Shown here one piece after another: positions 28,000 to 36,177 of a stretch of DNA of 64,000 bases. Source of the DNA: Fluviicoccus keumensis (GTDB taxonomy: Bacteria; Pseudomonadota; Gammaproteobacteria; Pseudomonadales; Moraxellaceae); the NCBI RefSeq assembly GCF_004217445.1, contig NZ_SHKX01000016.1:62001-126000 (forward strand), in the 5' to 3' direction. Made by a program: the position numbers and the translations under genes. Each line of letters opens with the position of its first letter. The stretch's first letter is position 1. A model generated the notes under the pieces. That model was not told the origin of the DNA, did not search any database, and saw only the letters and a program-made list of their open reading frames with translations.

Positions 28000-29016
28000 A
28001 TGATCCCCAACGCCCGCATTCCGGCCCTGATTGCCATTACCCTTGCCGAATGGGGGCTGGAGCACGGCCTCTCCGGAGAGGCGATGGCCGCCGCGCTGGG
28101 GGTGGACAGCCTGGAAGCCTTGCAGGACGAGGAGTTGCGCCTCAGTCCGGCGGATTATGAGTCGCTGCTGGCGCTGGTGTATCGCGAGTCGAGTCGCGAG
28201 GATCTGGGCCTGGCCATCGGCTCGCGGCTGACCGTCTCCAGTTACGGCGTGCTCGGCCACGCCATGCTCAGCGCCGCCACGGCGGGCGAGGCCATCCGCA
28301 TCGGCCTGGACTATTACCGCCTCACCAGCGCCTTCATGACGCTGGATGCCGAAACCACCCCCGAAGCCCTGATCATGACCGCGCGGCTGGACTATCCGCT
28401 GCCGCACCTGCAGCGCTTTGCCCCGGAGGAGCAGATGGTGGGTGTTACCGCCGTCGCCCGCGACCTGCTGGGCAGCAATTTCAGCCCGCTGGCGATCGAC
28501 TTCGCCATGCCGCCACCGCCTTATGCCGACCGCATGAAGGCCTGGTTCGCCTGTCCGGTGCGCTACAACCAGCCGGAAAACCGCTTCCTGATCGATTCAC
28601 GGCTGCTGGATGTGTCGCTGCGCACCGCCAACGCCCTGACCGCCAAGCATTTGCTGAACCTGTGCGAAACCCTGCTGCAACAGGACCGCGCCGCCGCGCC
28701 GGGCGATCTGCTGCAGCGCGTCAACGCCGCCATCCGCGCCCGGGTGGGGCGGTGGCCCGCGATGGTGGAGGTGGCCGAGCAGCTGGGCATGTCCGAGCGC
28801 ACCCTGCGCCGCCGCCTGCAGGAACTGGGCACCGACTACCAGCGCGAGATCGACGCTGTGCGCCACCAGCTGGCGCTGCAATTGCTGGAGAAGCCGGAAA
28901 TCACCGTCGAGCAGATGGCCGCCGTGCTGGGCTACAGCGAAGCCGTCAGTTTCCGCCGCGCCTTCCAGCGCTGGACCGGCAAAACCCCGCAGGCCTGGCG
29001 GCAACAGGTTGCCTGA
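28000..29016 (+). CDS. AraC-family transcriptional regulator (Arabinose_bd type)
   Basis: A 338-residue regulator with the same architecture as the protein at 15516-16544. The N-terminal Arabinose_bd-like effector domain (SSYGVLGHAMLSAATAGEAI, ITAVARDLLGSNFSPLAIDF region) precedes two C-terminal helix-turn-helix motifs (VEVAEQLGMSERTLRRRLQE and TVEQMAAVLGYSEAVSFRRA). ATG 28000 is the natural start. Such regulators often sense amino-acid or lipid-derived ligands. Its targets may be the preceding MFS gene or the downstream redox operon; the sequence does not decide. Confidence 0.88.
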   Translation: MIPNARIPALIAITLAEWGLEHGLSGEAMAAALGVDSLEALQDEELRLSPADYESLLALVYRESSREDLGLAIGSRLTVSSYGVLGHAMLSAATAGEAIRIGLDYYRLTSAFMTLDAETTPEALIMTARLDYPLPHLQRFAPEEQMVGVTAVARDLLGSNFSPLAIDFAMPPPPYADRMKAWFACPVRYNQPENRFLIDSRLLDVSLRTANALTAKHLLNLCETLLQQDRAAAPGDLLQRVNAAIRARVGRWPAMVEVAEQLGMSERTLRRRLQELGTDYQREIDAVRHQLALQLLEKPEITVEQMAAVLGYSEAVSFRRAFQRWTGKTPQAWRQQVA

Positions 29017-29155
29017 GACATTCAGCTTGGCCGCCAATATCCCCTGGAGTTGACCGTATCGGTTCTGGTTGACAAGGCCGCTTAATTCTATTCTGCTAGC
29101 GTGCAAAGAGGCTGTCAGCCCTGCATAAGAATAAACCCGCTAGCGAGCTTCCCCC

Positions 29156-29497
29156 ATGATCCAGCGACTGGCCCTGTTGTGTGTCTTTTCCGCGTTATTG
29201 TCCGCCTGCGGCAGCAAGCCCGCCGGACTGGAACCCGTCACCCTGACCGATGCCCAAAACAAGCTGTTCGAGAACAGCTGCAAGAACTGCCATGTCCAGG
29301 CCGGCAACCCCGCGCCGCAGATGGGCGACCAGGCGGCCTGGGAGCCGCGTGTCGCCAAGGGGCTGGAGGCCCTGGTGAAAAACGCCATCACCGGCATTAA
29401 CCAGATGCCCGCCGGCGGCATGTGCATCACCTGCACGCCGCAGGATTACGAAGCCCTTATCCGCCATATGGCCGCACCCGCCGTCCAGGGGAAATGA
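29156..29497 (+). CDS. Cytochrome c5-like lipoprotein
   Basis: A 113-residue periplasmic monohaem cytochrome. Lipobox LSAC puts the acylated cysteine at residue 18, anchoring it to a membrane. The haem site is C42-K-N-C45-H46. NQMPAGGMCITC supplies a likely methionine ligand (M84) and the C90/C93 pair that forms a disulfide in class c5 cytochromes. Its stop is directly followed by the FAD oxidase start (1 base gap), so it is probably the electron acceptor of that enzyme and passes electrons to the respiratory chain. Confidence 0.88.
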   Translation: MIQRLALLCVFSALLSACGSKPAGLEPVTLTDAQNKLFENSCKNCHVQAGNPAPQMGDQAAWEPRVAKGLEALVKNAITGINQMPAGGMCITCTPQDYEALIRHMAAPAVQGK

Positions 29498-29498
29498 C

Positions 29499-30890
29499 AT
29501 GATCAACCGTCGCGAATTCATCGGCATCGGCGCTGCCGCCAGCGCCACCGTGCTGCTGCCCGGCTGCACCCGGACCTCCTACGCGCCCAATTACCCCTTG
29601 CAGGACGCCAACGGTCATCTGTTGTGGCAGAACTGGTCGGGCACCGAGCATGCGTATCCGGTCAATCGCGCCGCCCCGGCCACGGTCGACGAGCTGCGCA
29701 ACCTGCTGGTCGCGGCCCCGGCGCCCATCCGTCCGGTCGGCGCCGGGCATTCGTTTACCGGCGTCTGCACTTCGGAAGGCACCCTGCTGAGCCTGGACAA
29801 CCTGTCCGGTCTGGTCAGTCATGACGCCAAGGCCAATACCGCCACCGTCAAGGCGGGCACGCGCCTGCAGCAATTGGGGCAACTGCTGGCCGACATCAAC
29901 CAGGACATGCTGAATATCCCCGACATCAACAAGCAGTCGCTGGCCGGAGCCATTTCCACCGGCACGCACGGCACCGGCATCCAGCTGCCTGCCATGCATG
30001 GCCGGGTGGAAAGCTTCCGCATCCTGACGCTGGCCGGGGAAGAAAAGAATTGCAGTCCCACCGAGAATGCCGACCTGTTTCACGCCGCGCTGGTGGGCAT
30101 GGGCTCCTTCGGCATCATGACCGAATATACCCTGAAGAACTGGCCGTTGCAGCGCACCGAACGCCGGGTCGACATCGTGCCGCTGGACGAACTGTTGCGT
30201 GACTGGCAGTCGCTGTACCTGAACAACCGCAACGCCGAGTTTTTCTACATTCCGTTCACCGGCATCGCCGCCCGCATCCTGCATAACCAGACCACTGATG
30301 AACCGACGCCGCGCGGACCCGACAAGGACATGGACACCCTGATGGACCTGAAGAAGCTGCGCGACTACCTGTCGTGGTCGTCGTCGATGCGCCGCCGCGT
30401 GGCGGAAATGCTGGCGGGCAAGCACGGTTCCGAACGCGCCGTGGACTACAGCTGGAAGCTGATGGCGTCCGAGCGCTCGGTGCGCTTCAAGGAAATGGAA
30501 TTCCACCTGCCGCTGGAAAACCAGCTGGCGGCGCTGAAGGAAGTGATCGCCACCATCGAGTCCAAGTGCCCGGACGTCTTCTTTCCCATCGAGGCGCGCG
30601 TCATCCAGCGCGACAGCAACGCCTGGCTGTCGCCGTTCTACGAGCGCGACAGCGGCTCCATCGCCGTGCATACCTACTACGAAGACAACCACCAGTACAT
30701 GTTCGACCTGATCGAACCGATCTTCCGCAAGTACGGCGGCCGTCCGCACTGGGGCAAACTGCATTCGCTGGGCGCGGCGGACTTTGAAAAACTGTATCCG
30801 AAGTGGCAGGATGTGGCAGCATTACGCCGGGAAATGGATCCGCAGGGCAAACTGCTCAATCCCTTCCTGAAAAAAGTGTGGGGTGTCTGA
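29499..30890 (+). CDS. Exported FAD-linked oxidase of the aldonolactone oxidase (ALO) family
   Basis: A 463-residue VAO-type flavoprotein. The N-terminus (NRREF, hydrophobic run, LLPGC) looks like a Tat signal ending in a possible lipobox. RPVGAGHSFTG contains H84, the residue that covalently holds FAD in ALO, gulonolactone and alditol oxidases. AGAISTGTHGTG and the C-terminal GGRPHWGKLHSLG (family HWxK motif) complete the signature. It likely oxidises a sugar lactone, alditol or similar hydroxyl compound in the periplasm and hands electrons to the adjacent cytochrome rather than to oxygen. Confidence 0.85.
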   Translation: MINRREFIGIGAAASATVLLPGCTRTSYAPNYPLQDANGHLLWQNWSGTEHAYPVNRAAPATVDELRNLLVAAPAPIRPVGAGHSFTGVCTSEGTLLSLDNLSGLVSHDAKANTATVKAGTRLQQLGQLLADINQDMLNIPDINKQSLAGAISTGTHGTGIQLPAMHGRVESFRILTLAGEEKNCSPTENADLFHAALVGMGSFGIMTEYTLKNWPLQRTERRVDIVPLDELLRDWQSLYLNNRNAEFFYIPFTGIAARILHNQTTDEPTPRGPDKDMDTLMDLKKLRDYLSWSSSMRRRVAEMLAGKHGSERAVDYSWKLMASERSVRFKEMEFHLPLENQLAALKEVIATIESKCPDVFFPIEARVIQRDSNAWLSPFYERDSGSIAVHTYYEDNHQYMFDLIEPIFRKYGGRPHWGKLHSLGAADFEKLYPKWQDVAALRREMDPQGKLLNPFLKKVWGV

Positions 30891-30945
30891 CCACGACTCC
30901 GCTCCGTCGGAACCGATAATAACAACTCCAAGATAAGGAACCCTG

Positions 30946-32226
30946 ATGGCTATCCGTCGCAGAACCCTGATCGCCGGCGGCCTGGCCGGCACCGCCGCCT
31001 TGGCCTTTGGCGTCAAACCCGGTGACCGGGGCGGCTCCCACGATGATTATTCCCGTCAACTCAGCAAGGCCTTGCAGGTGGTCAACCTGGTGCGGCCGAC
31101 CCTGGTGCTGGACTACGGCCGCTTCCTGGCCAATGCCGAGCAGGTGCGCAAGACGCTGATTGACGGTCCCGGCCGACTGCCCGCGCGCATTGTCGTGAAG
31201 TCGCTGCCCGCCGTGGGCTTCATGAATGTGCTGATGCAGGTGCTGCAGACCCAGCGCCTGATGGTGTTCAACATGCCGATGCTGGATACCGTCCTGCGCA
31301 ATTACCCGGATGCCGACATCCTGTTCGGCAAGCCGATGCCGGTGGCTGCCGTTCGCCAGTGGCTGTACACCGAGAGCAACCGCGACCAGCTGCGCAACAT
31401 CCAGTGGCTGGTGGATACGCCGGTGCGGCTGCAGGAATTCGTGGAACTGGCGAACACCCTCAAGAAGACCCTGCGCGTCAGCCTGGAAATTGATGTCGGC
31501 CTGCATCGCGGCGGCTTCGCCACGCCCAAGGCGGTGAAGGAGGCCGTGGCCTTCGCCAAGGAAAACCCGCATATCGAAATCAGCGGCCTGATGGGCTATG
31601 ACGCCCACGTTGGCAAGATGCCGACCCTGTTCGACATGCAGGAAGATGCCTGGAACGCCTGCCAGCAGATGTACAAGGACTGCGTGCAGGTGCTGCGCGA
31701 CAGCGGCCTGACCCCGGAAAAAATGACGCTGAACTCCGGCGGCAGCCTGACCTATCCCCGGCACGCGCTCTATACCGCCGCCAACGACATTTCGCTGGGG
31801 TCGGCTTTTGTCATGCCTTCCGATTTCGAAAAGCCGTCGCTGAAGGCCCACAAGCCCGCCTGCTTCATCGCCACGCCGGTGCTGAAGCATGTGGACCCGG
31901 CGCTGATGCCCGGTCTGGAGTGGGCTGACGGCCTGCGCCGCTGGTGGGATCCCAATACCGAGCAGGGATTCTTCATCCACGGCGGTCATTGGCTGGCCGA
32001 CCCGGTATCGCCGCCCGGTCTGTCGCTGAGCGGCCTCTATGGCCAGTCCAGCAACCAGGAGTTGTACCTGGGCTCGTCCACGATGTCGTTGCAGCCCGAT
32101 GACTACGTGTTCTTCCGCCCGCGCCAGAGCGAGGCCGTGTTCCTGCAATTCGGCGACATTGCGGTCTACAACGCGGAAAAGGGCCGCATTGAAGCTTCCT
32201 GGCCGGTGTTTCCGGTCTCGGCCTGA
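30946..32226 (+). CDS. Tat-exported DSD1/alanine-racemase-like PLP protein
   Basis: A 426-residue fold-type III PLP protein. The N-terminus MAIRRRTLIAGGLAGTAALA is a Tat-type signal, fitting a cofactor protein folded before export. The barrel contains the PLP lysine K85 in RIVVKSLPAV, RVSLEIDVGLHRGG, GLMGYDAHVG and TLNSGGSLTY, as in D-threonine aldolase/D-serine dehydratase-like proteins. The C-terminal metal motif HxC of that family seems replaced by Q-S-E (RPRQSEAVFLQFGD). It is third in the operon after the cytochrome and FAD oxidase. The reaction is unknown. Confidence 0.8.
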   Translation: MAIRRRTLIAGGLAGTAALAFGVKPGDRGGSHDDYSRQLSKALQVVNLVRPTLVLDYGRFLANAEQVRKTLIDGPGRLPARIVVKSLPAVGFMNVLMQVLQTQRLMVFNMPMLDTVLRNYPDADILFGKPMPVAAVRQWLYTESNRDQLRNIQWLVDTPVRLQEFVELANTLKKTLRVSLEIDVGLHRGGFATPKAVKEAVAFAKENPHIEISGLMGYDAHVGKMPTLFDMQEDAWNACQQMYKDCVQVLRDSGLTPEKMTLNSGGSLTYPRHALYTAANDISLGSAFVMPSDFEKPSLKAHKPACFIATPVLKHVDPALMPGLEWADGLRRWWDPNTEQGFFIHGGHWLADPVSPPGLSLSGLYGQSSNQELYLGSSTMSLQPDDYVFFRPRQSEAVFLQFGDIAVYNAEKGRIEASWPVFPVSA

Positions 32227-32347
32227 CGATATTCCCGCCAGGCAAGCGACGGTCGGGCCGGATGGTCTTGCAGTCGCGCGGCGGCGGGGATACGCTGGTT
32301 CCAGACGCCCTTGAGGGCGCATTCCCGATCCGAACGGAGCTTTACTC

Positions 32348-32593
32348 ATGCTGACCCTGGAAATGCTGGACGAGCTGCACGTACTGACACTGTTCAACCC
32401 CGATAACGGCCAGGAAGGCATCAAGGTGCACCACAGCGCCGAACCCGCCACCATCAGCGCCTGCCGCCGCCTGCATGCCCGCGGCATGGTCACCCTGCCG
32501 GACGGCGGCTATCTGACGCCGCTGGGCGTCCAGACGCTGGAGCACGCCCAAAGCCTCATGTCCCTCCTGTCCTCAGCCGTCAATACGAACTAG
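32348..32593 (+). CDS. TIGR02647 family small protein
   Basis: An 81-residue protein matching by recall the gammaproteobacterial family TIGR02647. Its conserved core EGIKVHHSAEPATISACRRL is followed by GMVTLPDGGYLTPLG. The helix-turn-helix-like end with a beta hairpin suggests a winged-helix DNA-binding fold, but no function is established. It has its own spacer on both sides and a GGAGC ribosome site before ATG 32348. Confidence 0.85.
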   Translation: MLTLEMLDELHVLTLFNPDNGQEGIKVHHSAEPATISACRRLHARGMVTLPDGGYLTPLGVQTLEHAQSLMSLLSSAVNTN

Positions 32594-32609
32594 CCATTTC
32601 ACGCCAAAA

Positions 32610-32649
32610 TGTGACGCATTTCTCATTTTACGTTCCGCCGAACTATAAT
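32610..32649 (+). promoter_or_regulatory. Promoter with overlapping CRP-like half-perfect site
   Basis: TATAAT (32644-32649) is a perfect -10 box. TTCTCA at 32620-32625 (18-base spacer) is a weak -35. TGTGA-CGCATT-TCTCA (32610-32625), one base off the CRP consensus, overlaps that -35 and is centred about 39-40 bases before the likely start of transcription, close to a class II activator position. Confidence 0.5.
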
Positions 32650-32693
32650 GGGGCTGAAAGCTCCAGGGTGGAGCGGGGCATGAGGGATGCGGC

Positions 32694-33158
32694 ATGGGCA
32701 TTGACGCGCTGGTATTTTGCGACTGTCTGGAGAAAGGCTGCCTGCGCCGCCCGCCGCGACCCGAGTGGCAGGTTTATGTGCAGGAAGACGGGTGTCGCGA
32801 ATGTGCTTCCACCGAACCGCGTTTGCTGGCCGCTTTCGGCAACTGGCATGAAACCGCCTGTGCCCATGATTACGGTATCCTGATCCACCGCCGCCTGGAC
32901 TTGCCGGCGACATCGCCGTTCCGGCAGGCGCTGGCCGACGCGGGCGACCGCCTGGGGTTGGTGCGACGACTGTTGTGCAGCGGCGATCACGATTCCGGTT
33001 GCCTGGACATGCCCTTGGTCGGGCGTCTGGCTGAAGAGTTGAAGTGGCTGAGGCAAAGCCTGCCGGCCCATCCCGCCGCCGAGGCCGGATCGTTGTTGCA
33101 ACGGCTGGAAGAACTGGCCGCCACGGCATTGGCGGTCAGCAAACCGTTGGTGTTCTAA
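32694..33158 (+). CDS. Conserved hypothetical protein
   Basis: A 154-residue soluble protein that opens MGIDALVFCDCLEKGCLRRP. The N-terminal half holds five Cys and the segment EDGCRECASTEPRLLAAFGNWHETACAHDYG, which suggests a metal-binding or disulfide-stabilised module. The rest is helical. By recall, similar proteins of unknown role with the FCDC..KG pattern occur across bacteria. It lies 37 bases downstream of a consensus -10 box with a CRP-like site. It converges with and overlaps by four bases the small zinc-ribbon gene ending at 33155. Confidence 0.65.
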   Translation: MGIDALVFCDCLEKGCLRRPPRPEWQVYVQEDGCRECASTEPRLLAAFGNWHETACAHDYGILIHRRLDLPATSPFRQALADAGDRLGLVRRLLCSGDHDSGCLDMPLVGRLAEELKWLRQSLPAHPAAEAGSLLQRLEELAATALAVSKPLVF

Positions 33159-33385
33159 CCTTTCCGGGTGGTCGTCATCAGCGTCAGGTACGCCCGCTCC
33201 ACGGCTTCGTTCACCGCTTCGTTCACCGCTTCGGTCAAGAATATCCCGCGTGTCCGCGCCTCATGGTCCTGCCCGCAATGCGGACAGAAATAGGATTCCC
33301 GACGTGGTGTCAATGGCATGGCCCCTCCGATCTCCCGGCGATCGAAGACTCTCTGGCATACCGGGTTAGCGCAACATTCAAGCAT
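33155..33385 (-). CDS. Small putative zinc-ribbon protein with internal tandem repeat
   Basis: A 76-residue protein with an N-terminal CC-x4-C group and a C-PHC-G knuckle near residue 34, enough ligands for one zinc. A 12-base unit (GCTTCGTTCACC on the plus strand, 33204-33237, nearly three copies) produces the repeat EAVNEAVNEAVE in the C-terminal helix. Its 3' end overlaps the stop of the convergent gene. The family is not recognised, and coding status is moderately sure. Confidence 0.5.
   Translation of the reverse strand: MLECCANPVCQRVFDRREIGGAMPLTPRRESYFCPHCGQDHEARTRGIFLTEAVNEAVNEAVERAYLTLMTTTRKG
33204..33237. repeat. 12-bp tandem repeat in coding sequence
   Basis: GCTTCGTTCACC occurs at 33204-33215 and 33216-33227, with a third partial copy GCTTCGGTCA at 33228-33237. 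It keeps frame and encodes repeated AVNE in the small zinc-ribbon-like protein. Confidence 0.8.
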
Positions 33386-33511
33386 TCAGGCAATTCCGAC
33401 GGGATAGGGGCATCACTTCGCCATGACTGCATGACGAATGATTCGTATTCTATCTTATCGGTCGCCGTATTCACACAAGGCTTAGGATGCGCCCGTGTGG
33501 TGTTTTTGCAG

Positions 33512-33721
33512 TCAGGACGACACCACCTCGTAGCCTTCGTCTTCAACCAGCGCCCGGATCTGTCCCTTGTCCAGGCTGCGGCTGTCCACGGTCACCTTGC
33601 GTTGTTCCAGGTTCACCATCACCTTGGCCAGCGGATCGGCGCCGGTCACGGCCTGGGTAATCGCGTTCACACAATGCTGGCAGCTCATCCCGTCTACGGT
33701 CAGGGTTGTCATTGTCGGCAT
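33512..33721 (-). CDS. Copper chaperone CopZ-like (HMA domain)
   Basis: A 69-residue ferredoxin-like heavy-metal-associated domain with the ligand motif GMSCQHC (C14 and C17 from ATG 33721), the helix VNAITQAVTG and a C-terminal IRALVEDEGYEV strand. It binds Cu(I) in the cytoplasm and would pass it to a P-type ATPase or a CueR-type sensor, neither of which is nearby. ATG 33721 is favoured because CCGGAG sits six bases upstream; an ATG six bases earlier touches that ribosome site. Confidence 0.9.
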   Translation of the reverse strand: MPTMTTLTVDGMSCQHCVNAITQAVTGADPLAKVMVNLEQRKVTVDSRSLDKGQIRALVEDEGYEVVSS

Positions 33722-33924
33722 GATCATCTCCGGATCTGTTGAAATATCAGTCTCCGCCAGCCCGCCTTCCGCGTCAAGCCTGTGAGCTTGCGCACAATAC
33801 GTTCTCTTGGCATCAAACCGTCAATGAACTGTCAGCATTCCGTCATCTGCGCTGCCTAGCCTGCCTGCATACCCTTTCACCCGGCACGGGATGTGTTCCG
33901 GAAACAACTTTGCCAGGAGAAATC

Positions 33925-35217
33925 ATGTCCGCCTTGCGCGCATTTGCGGTGCCGCTGCCCGCTTTCCACCCCGATGACACCATCAACGCCGTTGCCGAAC
34001 GTTTCCTGCAACCCGATCTGGCCAAGGCCTTGTCCCTGGCGGTGGTCGATGCGGAGGGTGTTCCCGTCGGCATGATCAGCCGTCACCAGCTCAACGACAT
34101 CTTCATGAAGAAATTCGGCCGCGACCTGTTCGGCGCGCGGCCGGTGCGTGACTTCATGCGTACCGAGATACTGGCTGTCGACGCTGACCGACCCTTGGCC
34201 GAAGCCGCCGCCTTCATTACGGCCCACATGCAGTTCCCCCTCAGCGAGGATTTCATCCTGACTGAAAACGGCCGCTATCTGGGCATGGGCGCGGTGCTGC
34301 ACCTGCTGGGCGCCATGGAACAACAGATGAGCCGCAACGTCGCCGATCTCAATCGCGCCTACAGCCAGCTGGCGTCCTCGCAGGCGCAACTGGTGCAAAG
34401 CGAGAAAATGGCGGCGCTGGGACAAATGGTGGCCGGGGTGGCGCACGAGATCAACACGCCGCTGGGCTACGTCAACAACAACATCGAGATGGTGCGCGAG
34501 TTCGTGGCGCAGATGCAGTTGATCCTGCAAGGGCATGAACTGCTGGCCTCGACCTTGCTGTCGCCCACCGCTACGGACGTGGATATCGCCGAGTGCCTCG
34601 CCAGCATCGACGACATGAAGGCGGGGCTGGATTTCTCGCAATGGTTCGCCGACCTGGACCAGCTGTTCAACGACACCTTCTATGGCGTGGAACAGATCAG
34701 CGAACTGGTCACCGGCCTCAAGGACTTCAGCCGCCTCGACCAGGCGCCCACCGACAATGTCTCGCTGAACGAATGCGTGGAAAGCGCGCTGCTGATTGCA
34801 CGCAACACCCTGAAATACAAGGTGGAAGTGCTGAAGCGGCTGGAAGATCTGCCGAAGATCCGCTGCGCCGCCTCGCAGATCAACCAGGTGTTGCTGAACC
34901 TGTTCACCAATGCCGCGCAGGCCATCCGCGACACCGGCTACCTGCTGATCAAGACCTGGACCGACGACCGCTGGGTTTATGTCTCGGTGCAGGACACCGG
35001 TTGCGGCATTCCCCGCGAAAGCCTGCGCCGCATCTTTGATCCCTTCTACACCACCAAGCCGGTGGGCGAGGGCACCGGGCTGGGGTTGTCGATCAGTTTC
35101 AAGATCATCCAGCAGCACGGCGGCGCCATCCGCGTCGCTTCCGAGGTCGGCAAGGGCACCCGTTTCGTGGTGTCGCTGCCGCGTACCGAGCCTGTTTCCC
35201 TGTCCGCCGTTGCCTGA
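33925..35217 (+). CDS. Soluble sensor histidine kinase with CBS-type input domain
   Basis: A 430-residue cytoplasmic kinase with no membrane segment. Residues about 10-125 look like a tandem CBS module (AVVDAEGVPVGMISRHQLNDIF, RPVRDFMRTEILAVDAD), a nucleotide-sensing domain. A coiled coil leads to the HisKA box VAGVAHEINTPLGYV with phospho-acceptor H174. The ATPase has the N box NQVLLNLFTNAAQAI, the G1 box DTGCGIP, DPFYTTKPVGEGTGLGLS and the final G2-type segment. ATG 33925 follows CAGGAG. It is coupled 11 bases upstream of a tandem-receiver response regulator. Confidence 0.9.
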   Translation: MSALRAFAVPLPAFHPDDTINAVAERFLQPDLAKALSLAVVDAEGVPVGMISRHQLNDIFMKKFGRDLFGARPVRDFMRTEILAVDADRPLAEAAAFITAHMQFPLSEDFILTENGRYLGMGAVLHLLGAMEQQMSRNVADLNRAYSQLASSQAQLVQSEKMAALGQMVAGVAHEINTPLGYVNNNIEMVREFVAQMQLILQGHELLASTLLSPTATDVDIAECLASIDDMKAGLDFSQWFADLDQLFNDTFYGVEQISELVTGLKDFSRLDQAPTDNVSLNECVESALLIARNTLKYKVEVLKRLEDLPKIRCAASQINQVLLNLFTNAAQAIRDTGYLLIKTWTDDRWVYVSVQDTGCGIPRESLRRIFDPFYTTKPVGEGTGLGLSISFKIIQQHGGAIRVASEVGKGTRFVVSLPRTEPVSLSAVA

Positions 35218-35228
35218 GGATTACCGCC

Positions 35229-36173
35229 ATGACGATCGTGAGTTCCAAAGCCAAGGTTTTGTTGGTGGATGATGAAGAACGCATCCTGCGCACGCTGGGC
35301 ATGCTGCTGCGCATGCACTATGACGTGATCGCCACCACCGACGGCCACGAGGCGCTGCGCATCCTGCAACGCGAGCGCATTCATTTGCTGATCTCCGACC
35401 AGCGTATGCCGATCATGACCGGCACGCAGCTGCTGCGGCAGGCCAAGCAGGTGTCGCCGAACACCATGCGCATCCTCCTGACCGGCTATGCCGATGTCGA
35501 TGCCGCCGTCGATGCCGTCAACGAAGGCGAGATTTTTCGCTACATCAACAAGCCGTGGGGGCCGAAGGAGCTGCGCGATACTATCGGCGAGGCGGTGGGT
35601 ATCGCGCTGAAGCTGGAGCAGGCGCAGGTGGTGAAGGCGGCGCTGGATGCGCCGAAAGTGGGCCTGACCTGCCTGGTGCTGGACGAGGATGTCGAGGTGT
35701 TTGAAGCGGTGAAGGAGTTGCTGGGCGACCGTCATCAGGTGGTGTGGCGCACCACCATGGCCAGCGCGCTGACGTTGCTGGCCACGCATCAGGTGGCCAT
35801 CCTGGTCAGCGAGCTGCAACTGGCCGACGGCGACGCCTCGGTGATGATCAAGACGCTGAAGCAGGAATATCCCGAGCTGCAGACCATTGTCCACACCTCG
35901 TTCAAGGACACCATGCGCGTGGCCTCGCTGATCAATCAGGCGCAGGTGTACCGCTATCTGCCGAAACCGCTGCGCAAGGGCCTGCTGGGCAAAAGCCTGG
36001 AGTCCACCATCGACCGCTATCGCCAGTTGCAGACCATGCCGGTGTTGCGGGAAGCCGTGACGGTGGCGAAGACGGAGAACGTGGAGGAGAAGGCGGCCAG
36101 CAACCGGATCGCCGATTATCTGCGCCGCCTGCGGGTGAAGGGCATGGGCATGATGGCGGGCAGCCCCGCCTGA
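35229..36173 (+). CDS. Response regulator with two receiver domains and no output domain
   Basis: A 314-residue protein. The first receiver is canonical: acidic D14/D15, phospho-acceptor D57 in ISDQRMP, T85 and K108 in INKPWG. The second (about 145-265) keeps a CLVLDEDVEV start and a LPKPL lysine but has glutamate in ILVSELQL where the phospho-aspartate should be, a pattern that can mimic constitutive phosphorylation. The tail is a short basic helix (RIADYLRRLRVKG). It is the partner of the kinase just upstream and probably signals by protein-protein contact. The RpfG-like first receiver might once have joined an HD-GYP domain. Confidence 0.88.
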   Translation: MTIVSSKAKVLLVDDEERILRTLGMLLRMHYDVIATTDGHEALRILQRERIHLLISDQRMPIMTGTQLLRQAKQVSPNTMRILLTGYADVDAAVDAVNEGEIFRYINKPWGPKELRDTIGEAVGIALKLEQAQVVKAALDAPKVGLTCLVLDEDVEVFEAVKELLGDRHQVVWRTTMASALTLLATHQVAILVSELQLADGDASVMIKTLKQEYPELQTIVHTSFKDTMRVASLINQAQVYRYLPKPLRKGLLGKSLESTIDRYRQLQTMPVLREAVTVAKTENVEEKAASNRIADYLRRLRVKGMGMMAGSPA

Positions 36174-36177
36174 GCGC

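Noticed and set aside
29069..29094. TTGACA as a promoter for the redox operon
   Set aside because: The perfect -35 lacks a -10 at 16-18 bases; the nearest TATTCT is 14 bases away. Too weak to list.
30856..32493. 545-residue minus-strand frame across the DSD1-like gene
   Set aside because: Antisense to a gene with clear PLP-barrel motifs and Tat signal.
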